NCBI GenBank assembly: GCA_947259815.1
Contig: CAMYNO010000154.1
Location: forward strand, 1-9,375
Direction: 5' to 3'
Length of the DNA: 9,375 nucleotides
Source of the DNA: an uncultured Parvularculaceae bacterium
GTDB lineage: Bacteria > Pseudomonadota > Alphaproteobacteria > Caulobacterales > Parvularculaceae
Shown here one piece after another: positions 1 to 6,455 of this stretch. A model generated the notes under the pieces. That model saw only the letters and a list, made by a program, of their open reading frames with translations. It made no database searches and was not told the origin of the DNA. Positions within the stretch are counted from its first letter, which is position 1; every line of letters starts with the position of its first letter. The position numbers were made by a program, and so were the translations under genes.

Positions 1-391
1 CGCCTTCGAATTCGTAGACATATTGTCCGCTTTCGCGGACAGAGAATTCAGAATAGCGCGGCTCAAAGCCGGGCGCAGTTTCGGCGAGCGCTTTTTTAAC
101 AGCGTCCGGCGCTTCGGACAGATCAATCTCGATCTCAACTTCTTCAAGAACGGCGAATTCGGTAACGTCGATCTCGATATGTTTTCCATCAGGGCCGACG
201 CCCTGAAATTCATAAATGTCGACGCCGTTTTCGGTTTCGATATTTACATTCTTGAATTCTATGCCGGGCGCTGCATTCTCAGCGACGGCGACAATGTCGT
301 CAGAAACTTCGGAAAAGTCAGCAGGCGTTTCGTCAGCAGCGAGTGCTGCGGGGGCAAAAAGGAAGACGGCGGGCGTGAATAGGCGGAACAT
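1..391 (-). CDS. Secreted acidic protein with tandem PepSY-like units (3' end outside window)
   Basis: The frame opens with ATG at 391 and stays open for 130 codons to the window edge, so the C-terminus is missing. A strong Shine-Dalgarno, GAGGAG (403-398), sits six bases before the ATG. Residues 1-19 form a Sec signal peptide (short basic start, hydrophobic core, ALA-A before Asp20), so the product is probably periplasmic or secreted. It has no lipobox Cys. The mature part is very acidic. Residues 41-64 (APGIEF...YEFQG) and 106-130 (APGFEP...YEFEG) resemble each other, which indicates an internal duplication. The pattern of a short helix, then APGxE, a strand and YEFxG recalls PepSY-like/BLIP-fold periplasmic proteins. 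That family call rests on pattern memory and no function can be assigned. It lies downstream of topA on the same strand but is 188 bp away and appears to have its own promoter. Confidence 0.8.
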   Translation of the reverse strand, partial: MFRLFTPAVFLFAPAALAADETPADFSEVSDDIVAVAENAAPGIEFKNVNIETENGVDIYEFQGVGPDGKHIEIDVTEFAVLEEVEIEIDLSEAPDAVKKALAETAPGFEPRYSEFSVRESGQYVYEFEG

Positions 392-412
392 AAGCGACTC
401 CTCAATGAGGGA

Positions 413-434
413 CACGCTGGCCTGCGCCAGCGTG
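413..434 (-). promoter_or_regulatory. Leader hairpin upstream of the PepSY-like gene
   Basis: CACGCTGGC (413-421) and GCCAGCGTG (426-434) form a perfect 9-bp stem with a 4-base loop. It ends 22 bases before the ATG at 391. No T-run follows on either strand, so it is not a classical intrinsic terminator. In the transcript, CCUC (410-407) directly after it can pair with GAGG (403-400), which belongs to the ribosome-binding site. The leader could therefore influence translation. The stem is seen directly; any role is inference. Confidence 0.4.
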
Positions 435-446
435 CGGCGGCAGTGG

Positions 447-527
447 GCAATGCGCGCGTTACGCTCGTTAAATGACGGATGAAAGATAGTCTTGCGACAT
501 TGCGATGACATTTTTCGCAATGCGCGC
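447..527. repeat. Two direct copies of an 11-bp motif in the topA/PepSY-like gap
   Basis: GCAATGCGCGC occurs at 447-457 and again at 517-527, exactly 70 bp apart. The distal copy overlaps the right arm of the inverted repeat at 498-522. The motif could be a repeated regulator site, but in GC-rich DNA an 11-bp repeat may be coincidence. Confidence 0.3.
483..522 (-). promoter_or_regulatory. Candidate promoter with operator-like inverted repeat for the PepSY-like gene
   Basis: On the minus strand ATGTCA (511-506) and TATCTT (488-483) are separated by 17 bases. Each matches the sigma-70 consensus at four of six positions. Transcription would start near 476, giving a leader of about 85 bases. The -35 box lies in the spacer of a perfect inverted repeat with 8-bp arms, CATTGCGA (498-505) and TCGCAATG (515-522). 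A further direct TTGCGA copy lies at 492-497, between the boxes. This layout is typical of a repressor or activator site over a promoter. No regulator is identified, and the promoter call is weak by consensus. Confidence 0.4.
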
Positions 528-579
528 AGTGTGATTATTGCGCCGAAATTACAATGGCTTTGGCCTTGCGGCCGACCCG

Positions 580-3207
580 CTATTCCGCGTCAGCTGCTTT
601 CTTCGCCGTTTTTTTCGTCGCCTTCTTTTTGGCGGTTTTCTTTTTTGCAGCCTTCTTCTTGGTTGCTTTTTTCTTGCGCGGACCTTTCATTTCGCGCTCG
701 GCGATCCACTCCAGCGCCTGTTCCAGCGTTACGTCCTGCGGCTCAATGCCGTTGGGAATCGTAGCGTTGGTTTTTTCATGTTTAACGTAAGGCCCGTACC
801 GGCCTTCGAGAACATTAACGGCTTCGCCGGTGTCGGGATGGGCGCCGAGTTCCTTCAGCGCTTTTTGCTGTCGGCGCCCGCGCGGGTTCGCTTTTTTCTC
901 AGCGATCAGCGTCACGGCGCGGTTGAGACCGACTTCGAAAACTTCTTCGACGGTAGGCAGGTTCGCGTAGGTTTTGCCGTGCTTGACGAAAGGGCCGTAG
1001 CGGCCAAGACCGGCCTCGATCATCTCGCCGTCTTCGGGATGGGGGCCAACCTCACGCGGCAATGAAAGAAGCATCAATGCTTTTTCAAGATCGACGCTCG
1101 CCACGTCCCAGCCTTTCGGGATGCTTGACCGTTTCGGTTTTTCCTTCGACCCTTTTTCCTGCTCGCCGAGCTGGATGTAGGGGCCAAAGCGGCCAATCTT
1201 GAGCCAGACGTCGATATTCGTATCCGGATCGACGCCGAGCAGCTTGTCGGCGCTTTCGCCGCCGTCAGCGCCTTCGCCCAACGCTGTAAGCTGGCGCGTG
1301 TAATTGCATTCGGGGTAGTTTACGCAGCCGATAAAGGCGCCATAGCGGCCGGTCTTTAACGAAAGCTGTCCGTTCTCCCGGCCTTCCTCTTTGCAGGTGG
1401 GGCAGGCGCGCGGGTCCGAGCCATCCTCTTTCTTCGGGAAGATCAGCGGGCCAAGGGACTCGTTTAACGCATCGAGAACTTCGGAAATGCGCAACTCGCC
1501 CGTGTCCTCGACGGCGGCGTGAAACTCCGACCAGAAGTTGCGCAGGAACGCTTTCCAGTCCGCTTCGCCGGCGGAGATTTCGTCGAGGGTTTCTTCAAGG
1601 TCGGCGGTGAAATCATATTCCACATATTTGCGGAAATAATTTTCCAGAAATGCGGTAACGATCCGGCCCTTCGAATCCGGGATGAACCGGTTCTTGTCCA
1701 TGGTGACATAGCCGCGATCGCGTAGCACCGAGAGGATCGAGGCGTAGGTGGACGGGCGCCCGATGCCGAGTTCTTCAAGTTTCTTGACCAGGCTCGCTTC
1801 GGAAAAACGCGGCGGCGGCTGGGTGAAATGCTGGTCGGCTTTGACATCCGATGCGGTGGCGGCTTCGCCGACTGTGAGCTTGGGCAGGACGCCGTCGCCA
1901 TCCTCGCTGTCGCTGTCGTCACGGCCTTCCTCGTAAAGCTTCAGGAAGCCGTCAAACAAGATGACCGAACCGGTTGCGCGCAAACCTGTTTTCTTGTCCG
2001 CCGACGATAAATCGATAGTGGTGTTTTCAAGCTGCGCCTGCGCCATCTGGGACGCGGTGGCGCGTTTCCAGATCAGCTCATAAAGCCGGAATTCATCCTC
2101 CGGCAGCTTGCGCATTTTGTCCGGCGAACGAGTAAAGGAGGTCGGGCGAATACATTCGTGCGCTTCCTGCGCATTCTTCGCTTTGGATTTGTAAACGCGC
2201 GGTTTTTCCGGAACGTAGCTGTCGCCAAACTGGGAACCCACGGCCCTGCGGGCGTCGCTGATCGCTTCCGGCGCCATATCGACGCCATCGGTCCGCATAT
2301 AGGTGATGAGGCCGGTGGTCTCGCCGCCAATGTCGATCCCTTCGTAAAGGCGCTGGGCGGTGCGCATGGTGCGCTGGGCGTTAAAGCCGAGCTTGCGCGC
2401 TGCCTCCTGCTGCAGGGTCGATGTCGTGAAGGGCGGCGGCGGATTGCGCTTCGCCGGCTTCGCCTCGACCGACGAGACGGTGAAGGATGCAGCGTCTACC
2501 GCCGCCTTGGCCGCCATGGCGGTGGTTTCATCGGGCAGTGAGAATTTTTTGAGTTTTTCGCCTTCGTGGATGACAAGCCGCGCTTCGAACGGGGCCGAGC
2601 CCCCTGATGTCGCCTGCGCCGCGACGCTCCAGTATTCCTGCGGAATGAACGTCTCGATTTCGAGTTCGCGCTGACAGATCAGGCGCAGGGCCACAGACTG
2701 TACCCGCCCAGCTGAACGCGATCCGGGGAGCTTGCGCCACAGCACTGGCGATAGGGTAAAGCCCACAAGATAGTCGAGGGCGCGGCGCGCAAGATAAGCG
2801 TCCACTAGGTCCGCATCGATCTGGCGCGGATGGGCCATCGCTTCCTGCACGGCCGCCTTGGTGATGGCGTTGAAGGCGACGCGGTCGATGCGCACGTCCT
2901 TCAGGGCCTTCTTGTCCGTCAGCGCTTCAACCAGATGCCAGGAAATCGCTTCGCCTTCGCGATCGGGGTCGGTGGCGAGGACCAGCCGTTCGGCGCCTTT
3001 GACGGCGGCGGCAATTTCATTGACCCGCTTTTTTGAACCCGCATCGAGTTCCCAGATCATTTTGAAATCGTTTTCCGGGTCGACCGATCCGTCCTTCGAA
3101 GGCAAGTCGCGAATATGCCCGTAGGACGCCAGAACCGTGAAGCCTGATCCCAGATACTTGTTGATGGTTTTCGCCTTGGAGGGGGACTCGACAACGACGA
3201 CTTGCAT
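580..3207 (-). CDS. topA: DNA topoisomerase I (type IA)
   Basis: This 875-residue protein relaxes negatively supercoiled DNA by cutting one strand through a 5'-phosphotyrosine link. Residues 1-115 are the TOPRIM domain, with the first acid at E7 (VVESPSKAKTI) and the metal-binding DPDREGE at 80-86. SAGRVQSVALRL (165-176) begins the central type IA core. The catalytic tyrosine is Y303 in LITYMRTDG. RPSTYASIL (484-492) is another core motif. One C4 zinc finger is visible at C602, C605, C628 and C634. Zinc-less C-terminal repeats with the G-R-Y/F-G-P-Y/F pattern follow at about 669-682, 733-751 and 801-820, the usual alphaproteobacterial arrangement. Residues 844-871 are almost entirely Lys, Ala and Thr. 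The start is ATG at 3207, with AAGGTG (3221-3216) upstream, and the protein begins directly with the first TOPRIM strand. Length and motifs are complete. The gap to dprA contains its own promoter. Confidence 0.98.
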   Translation of the reverse strand: MQVVVVESPSKAKTINKYLGSGFTVLASYGHIRDLPSKDGSVDPENDFKMIWELDAGSKKRVNEIAAAVKGAERLVLATDPDREGEAISWHLVEALTDKKALKDVRIDRVAFNAITKAAVQEAMAHPRQIDADLVDAYLARRALDYLVGFTLSPVLWRKLPGSRSAGRVQSVALRLICQRELEIETFIPQEYWSVAAQATSGGSAPFEARLVIHEGEKLKKFSLPDETTAMAAKAAVDAASFTVSSVEAKPAKRNPPPPFTTSTLQQEAARKLGFNAQRTMRTAQRLYEGIDIGGETTGLITYMRTDGVDMAPEAISDARRAVGSQFGDSYVPEKPRVYKSKAKNAQEAHECIRPTSFTRSPDKMRKLPEDEFRLYELIWKRATASQMAQAQLENTTIDLSSADKKTGLRATGSVILFDGFLKLYEEGRDDSDSEDGDGVLPKLTVGEAATASDVKADQHFTQPPPRFSEASLVKKLEELGIGRPSTYASILSVLRDRGYVTMDKNRFIPDSKGRIVTAFLENYFRKYVEYDFTADLEETLDEISAGEADWKAFLRNFWSEFHAAVEDTGELRISEVLDALNESLGPLIFPKKEDGSDPRACPTCKEEGRENGQLSLKTGRYGAFIGCVNYPECNYTRQLTALGEGADGGESADKLLGVDPDTNIDVWLKIGRFGPYIQLGEQEKGSKEKPKRSSIPKGWDVASVDLEKALMLLSLPREVGPHPEDGEMIEAGLGRYGPFVKHGKTYANLPTVEEVFEVGLNRAVTLIAEKKANPRGRRQQKALKELGAHPDTGEAVNVLEGRYGPYVKHEKTNATIPNGIEPQDVTLEQALEWIAEREMKGPRKKKATKKKAAKKKTAKKKATKKTAKKAADAE
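583..678 (-). repeat. Low-complexity Lys/Ala tail-coding repeat of topA
   Basis: The last 32 codons of topA (residues 844-875) read as short reiterations of K-K-A, K-K-K-A-T and A-K-K-K-T before ending ADAE. Such histone-H1-like basic tails are known on alphaproteobacterial and actinobacterial TopA and are thought to aid DNA binding and processivity. The underlying DNA is T/C-rich on the plus strand (583-678) and is prone to slippage, so length may vary between strains. Confidence 0.7.
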
Positions 3208-3241
3208 GAAATGCGCACCTTAGCCCTTGATTTGGCGCGCG

Positions 3242-3271
3242 GTAATGCGTGAGCCCCGGCGCTTCTGTCAA
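3242..3271 (-). promoter_or_regulatory. Candidate sigma-70 promoter of topA
   Basis: The minus strand carries a perfect -35 box, TTGACA (3271-3266). After 18 bases comes CATTAC (3247-3242), a weak -10 matching three of six positions. Transcription would begin near 3235, giving a leader of roughly 28 bases that contains the AAGGTG ribosome-binding site. The consensus -35 in an otherwise GC-rich gap makes this the best promoter seen in the window. The -10 assignment is less sure. Confidence 0.55.
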
Positions 3272-3315
3272 CCGCTCCGGGCGCCATCACTTTCCAGAAG
3301 AGGGGCACGGATAGG

Positions 3316-3338
3316 CAAAAACCGCCAAAAATCAGGCG
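3316..3338 (-). terminator. Weak candidate terminator after dprA
   Basis: On the minus strand CGCC (3338-3335) can pair with GGCG (3326-3323) across an 8-base T-rich loop. GTTTTTG (3322-3316) follows directly. The stem is only 4 bp, so this is a weak intrinsic terminator at best. Its position, about 77 bases past the dprA stop and before the topA promoter, fits the end of the ruvX-dprA transcript. Confidence 0.25.
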
Positions 3339-3414
3339 TGTGCCGGGTATTACATATTGGCGATGTTAAGAGCGTTCGGCCGCTCCACCGCGAGATCGGG
3401 TTTGCCGGTTTGGA

Positions 3415-4548
3415 CTATTCCCCATCCGTCGCGAGGGAAAACCGCCCGCCTGTGTGCTCCGCGGCGGCGCCGGTCAGCACCAGTTCGAGCATAGCGTCGG
3501 CGAAGAGGCCGGCCGGCGCATCAATCTCGCGGAAAATCTCATCGCGATGCTGCGGCGTGAAACTCAGTATTTCCAGAATTTCCCGGCGCAGGGCGGCCAG
3601 CGCCACGGGATCGGGCTCGCCGGCGTCATGATGCTCCGCGACGATCCAGTCGAAGAGGTCGCGACGGTCTTCCCATGCGCCGCGATCCTGCTCGGCGAGA
3701 ACGGTGAGAATGTCCTGCGCGGTTTCGACCAGTGTTGCGCCGTCGCGCAAAAGGCGGTTTGCGCCCTGACAACGCGGATCGAGCGGCGATCCCGGCACGG
3801 CGAAAACTTCCCGCCCTTGCTCCAGAGCGAAACGGGCCGTGATCAGCGTACCCGATCGCGCCGCCGCCTCGACCACGACAACGCCGCGCGAGAGGCCGGA
3901 GATCAGCCGGTTACGCTTGGGAAAATCACGCGCCGTCGGCTGCTGGCCCATGGGGCATTCGGACATGACCGCGCCGGCTTTGGCAATTTCCTCCGTCAAC
4001 TGATCGTGTTCGGGAGGATAGATAACATCGACGCCGCCGGCGACGACGGCGACGGTGCCGCTTGAAAGGGCGGCGGCGTGCGCGGCGCCGTCTATGCCCC
4101 GGGCAAGGCCGGAGACAACTATAATGCCCGCTTCGCCAAGATCTGCGGCGAGGCTGCGCGCCATTTTGCGGCCGACGCCTGACGCGTTGCGGGCGCCGAT
4201 AATCGCGATGGCGGGTTTTTCAAACAGGGCGCTGTGGCCGCGCAGGAATATCAGCGGCGGCGGATCGGCAATCTCGCGCAACAGGGCCGGGTAGGCGTCT
4301 TCACAGGAGGCGATGATGCGCACGCCGCTTTTGTCAGCGGCGGCGAGTTCTGCTTCCGCCGCATTGCGGTCGGCGGCGATCAATGGCCGGCGACGCCCCG
4401 CCTTAGTCGAGAGTTCGGGGAGGGCGGCAAGCGCCGCCGCAGCCGAACCATGCCGTCCGACAAGTTGGTGGAAGGTGATCGGACCGATATTGGGGGTGCG
4501 GATTAATTGCAGCCAGTCAATGCGCTCTTGCGCGTTAAGAGCCGGCAT
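3415..4548 (-). CDS. dprA: DNA processing protein DprA (DNA protecting protein)
   Basis: DprA binds incoming single-stranded DNA in the cytoplasm and loads RecA during natural transformation; it is widespread even in species not known to be competent. From ATG at 4548 it has 377 residues, the usual alphaproteobacterial length, beginning [17 protein letters not shown]. Residues 5-40 are the helix-hairpin-helix/SAM-like region ([10 protein letters not shown]). The Rossmann-like core shows GARNASGVG (118-126), [12 protein letters not shown] (146-157), [10 protein letters not shown] (171-180), [12 protein letters not shown] (209-220) and [20 protein letters not shown] (231-250). A winged-helix domain occupies about 315-371. 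The ATG overlaps the expected plsY end (stop 4537-4535) by 14 bases, so translational coupling is likely; no strong ribosome-binding site is seen. The same frame stays open upstream to 5100 because plsY is disrupted, so an automatic annotation may show one 561-residue PlsY-DprA protein. I prefer the 4548 start by family length. Confidence 0.93.
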   Translation of the reverse strand: MPALNAQERIDWLQLIRTPNIGPITFHQLVGRHGSAAAALAALPELSTKAGRRRPLIAADRNAAEAELAAADKSGVRIIASCEDAYPALLREIADPPPLIFLRGHSALFEKPAIAIIGARNASGVGRKMARSLAADLGEAGIIVVSGLARGIDGAAHAAALSSGTVAVVAGGVDVIYPPEHDQLTEEIAKAGAVMSECPMGQQPTARDFPKRNRLISGLSRGVVVVEAAARSGTLITARFALEQGREVFAVPGSPLDPRCQGANRLLRDGATLVETAQDILTVLAEQDRGAWEDRRDLFDWIVAEHHDAGEPDPVALAALRREILEILSFTPQHRDEIFREIDAPAGLFADAMLELVLTGAAAEHTGGRFSLATDGE

Positions 4549-5097
4549 TGGCCGCGTCCGTTTTATCAGCGCCGATTTTCGGTTCGGCGCCAGCGAGCAG
4601 CCGGGCGATATTGGCGTGATGGCGAATGCGACTTGACCCATGGTGAAGAATACAAGCGGCGCCGCCGCGGCGGCGGTCAGCGCGGAGAGCGATGAATATT
4701 TCGAAACGCGCGCAATCGCGAGCCAGGTTGCGCCGGCGAACAAGCCCGCCGGCCAATGCAGCGCGAAGAGCGTCCCCATGAATGTTGCAACGCCCTTGCC
4801 GCCCTTGAAGCGCAGCCAGATCGGAAAGCAGTGACCGAGGAAAGCCGCCGCGCCGGCGATCTCAGGCCGCCAGCCCGCAAGACAGGCAATCGCAACGGCA
4901 ATAGCGCCCTTGCCGCCATCGAGCAGAAGCGTCGCCAGCGCCAGATCCTTGCGGCCCGTGCGCAGGACATTGGTTGCGCCGATATTGCCCGATCCGATCT
5001 GGCGGATATCGCCGAGACCGGCCGCATTGGTGATGACAAGGCCAAAAGGAACAGAGCCGAGGAGGTAACCAAGAATGAGAGGGGCGATAATTTCCAT
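4535..5097 (-). pseudogene. plsY: Acyl-phosphate:glycerol-3-phosphate acyltransferase PlsY, frame broken near its C-terminus
   Basis: PlsY is an inner-membrane enzyme that moves an acyl group from acyl-phosphate to glycerol-3-phosphate, making lysophosphatidic acid. With residues numbered from the GTG at 5100, the frame shows [12 protein letters not shown] (36-47), DGGKG (61-65), [18 protein letters not shown] (89-106) and [14 protein letters not shown] (135-148), all hallmark segments with several hydrophobic helices. After VAFA (about 4621) it turns into non-family sequence. The normal ending, [18 protein letters not shown], is encoded in another frame from 4624 to a TAA at 4537-4535. Compared with the family, about 10-13 residues of the last helix are missing, so more than a single base is lost. 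I chose ATG at 5097 because GAGAGG (5109-5104) lies six bases upstream; GTG at 5100 is the alternative. The start overlaps the pyrB stop (GTGATG). Either the gene is damaged or the sequence is misassembled; PlsY is normally important for growth. Confidence 0.75.
4621..4629 (-). other. Frame-break point in plsY (shared GCATTCGCC)
   Basis: At 4629-4621 the minus strand reads GCATTCGCC. In the upstream PlsY frame it gives A-F-A, continuing VAFA. In the downstream frame, ATT-CGC-CAT-CAC gives I-R-H-H, the normal start of the PlsY C-terminal motif. Both frames are thus sensible exactly here, as expected if two copies of this short sequence once flanked a lost segment whose length was 1 modulo 3. 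The family gap suggests 31-37 bases. The original second copy is inferred, not seen. Confidence 0.5.
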
Positions 5098-6050
5098 CAC
5101 TCGCCTCTCGTCAGCAGCGCATCGAGGCAGGCCATGCGCGTTGGCACGCCATAGAAAACCTGCCGCAACACCAGCGACAATTCCCGGTCGTCGGCGAGGG
5201 CGCCGTCAATCTCAACGCCGCGATTCATCGGGCCGGGATGCATGACACGCGCGCCGGGCTTGGCGAGTTTGATAGTCTCATGGGTAAGGCCGAATTCCTG
5301 ATAATAGCCGCGCGCGGCTTCCGCCCCGTCATCGCCCATGCGCTCGAACTGCATTCTAAGGCCCATGGCGATATCGGCGCCGCCAAGACCGTCCTTTAGA
5401 TTGTCGGCGCGGGCAATGTCCGTAAACTGATCGTCTTGCGGCATGAGATGCGCCGGCCCGACAAAGCGCACTTCGGCCCCGAGGCGCTGGAACAGGCGCG
5501 CATCCGAGGCGGCGACGCGCGAATGTTTGACGTCGCCGCAAATTGCGACGACGAGCCCTTCCAGCGTTTCGAATTCCGATCGGATCGTCGCCGCATCGAG
5601 CAGCGCCTGGGTCGGATGTTCGCGCGTGCCGGCACCGCCATTAACGATCATGCAGGGCAAAACATCGTCTAGGGTGTAGTGGAGGCTTTCCTCTTTCGCG
5701 CGCACGATCATGACCCGCGCGCCCATCGCCGCCATGGTCTGGGCCGTATCGACAAGGCTCTCGCCCTTGTGCACCGAGGATGCGGCGACCGGCACATTGA
5801 TAACGTCGGCGCCGAGCTTTTTGCCCGCCAGATCGAACGAAAGATTCGTGCGGGTTGAATCTTCGAAAAAGAGATTGATCTGCGTGACGCCGGCGAGGCG
5901 TTGCGGCGCCGGCTGCGAGCGGCGCAGGAAACCCGCATAATGATCCGCCAGATCGAGAACATAGGTTATGTCGGCGTCTGAAAGATCATCAATTGAGATC
6001 AGCCGCCTTGCGGCGAAGGAGTCTTCCGGCGCTGTCGGTCTGATGCTCAT
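5097..6050 (-). CDS. pyrB: Aspartate carbamoyltransferase catalytic subunit
   Basis: PyrB condenses carbamoyl phosphate with L-aspartate to N-carbamoyl-aspartate, the first committed step of pyrimidine synthesis in the cytosol. The 317-residue length is typical. The carbamoyl-phosphate loop is [12 protein letters not shown] (61-72, with S65-T66-R67-T68). HKGES (94-98) holds the active-site lysine K95 that reaches in from a neighbouring subunit. HPTQALLD (145-152) binds the carbamoyl group, KHSRVA (175-180) and LRMQ (231-234) are aspartate-side segments, and [11 protein letters not shown] (271-281) is the late motif in the form seen in non-enteric enzymes. The start is ATG at 6050 with only a weak upstream GAGCG. 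Its TGA stop (5099-5097) overlaps the plsY start, so the two are probably coupled. No pyrI regulatory subunit is present, and the pyrC/dihydroorotase-like gene that often follows in alphaproteobacteria is absent here. Confidence 0.97.
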   Translation of the reverse strand: MSIRPTAPEDSFAARRLISIDDLSDADITYVLDLADHYAGFLRRSQPAPQRLAGVTQINLFFEDSTRTNLSFDLAGKKLGADVINVPVAASSVHKGESLVDTAQTMAAMGARVMIVRAKEESLHYTLDDVLPCMIVNGGAGTREHPTQALLDAATIRSEFETLEGLVVAICGDVKHSRVAASDARLFQRLGAEVRFVGPAHLMPQDDQFTDIARADNLKDGLGGADIAMGLRMQFERMGDDGAEAARGYYQEFGLTHETIKLAKPGARVMHPGPMNRGVEIDGALADDRELSLVLRQVFYGVPTRMACLDALLTRGE

Positions 6051-6071
6051 GGGCCGTCGCGCTCTATAAGT

Positions 6072-6088
6072 CCGCGCGCTTTGCGCGG
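6072..6088 (-). promoter_or_regulatory. Intercistronic hairpin before pyrB
   Basis: CCGCGC (6072-6077) and GCGCGG (6083-6088) form a 6-bp all-GC stem with a 5-base loop. It sits in the 48-bp gap between the small membrane-protein gene and pyrB, 21 bases before the pyrB ATG. No T-run follows on the minus strand, so it is more likely an mRNA stability or processing element than a terminator. Its role is unknown. Confidence 0.3.
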
Positions 6089-6098
6089 CAATGGCGCA

Positions 6099-6455
6099 TT
6101 ACGCTTTTTTTCCGGTTTTCATGAGCCACCAGGCGCCGGCCGCGATAATGACAATGTCGATCAGGAACATGATTGGCAGCGCCGCCGAGCCGCCGGCTTG
6201 CGCGTAACTCGTCCCGCCGATACCGAGCCCGGCTGTGCAGGCGATGATTGTGGCGACGATGGCGTTGCGGCTGTTGTTTTTCGATCCGTCTTTTACGTCG
6301 GCGCGAACATAGAAGCTGAGCCCGAGAAAGATGAAGCCGAATATGGTGAGCGGGAGGGCGCGGCCCTCGGCGCCGAGCATTGCAACGGCAAGGTGGAAAA
6401 TGCCGGTCAGCATCAAAAGCGCGATGATGAGGTGACGCAGTGTCTGAGCTTTCAT
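6099..6455 (-). CDS. Small four-helix membrane protein of unknown function
   Basis: The 118-residue product has four hydrophobic segments: about 9-27 (LIIALLMLTGIFHLAVAML), 33-50, 64-88 and 92-112. A polar loop (RADVKDGSKNNSRN, 51-64) lies in the middle and a basic tail (KTGKKA) at the end, so it is predicted to sit in the inner membrane with both ends probably cytoplasmic. I do not recognise a family and see no catalytic motif. Its ATG (6455-6453) overlaps the ruvX stop TGA (6454-6452) in an ATGA arrangement, which supports translation coupled to ruvX. The frame uses codons like its neighbours and ends 48 bp before pyrB. The overlap and coherent membrane pattern make it a real gene. Whether it works with RuvX or PyrB cannot be told from sequence. 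Confidence 0.82.
   Translation of the reverse strand: MKAQTLRHLIIALLMLTGIFHLAVAMLGAEGRALPLTIFGFIFLGLSFYVRADVKDGSKNNSRNAIVATIIACTAGLGIGGTSYAQAGGSAALPIMFLIDIVIIAAGAWWLMKTGKKA

Noticed and set aside
538..1065. Plus-strand open frame of 175 codons opposite the end of topA
   Set aside because: It is antisense to clear TopA C-terminal repeats and the Lys-rich tail. Its Phe/Arg-rich composition is the mirror of Lys/Gly codons, and it has no family motif.
3454..4065. Plus-strand open frame of 203 codons opposite dprA
   Set aside because: It is antisense to the conserved DprA core and shows no recognisable domain.
4600..4650. Programmed ribosomal frameshift that would restore PlsY
   Set aside because: No slippery heptamer is seen near the frame change, and residues of the last helix are also missing, which frameshifting cannot restore.
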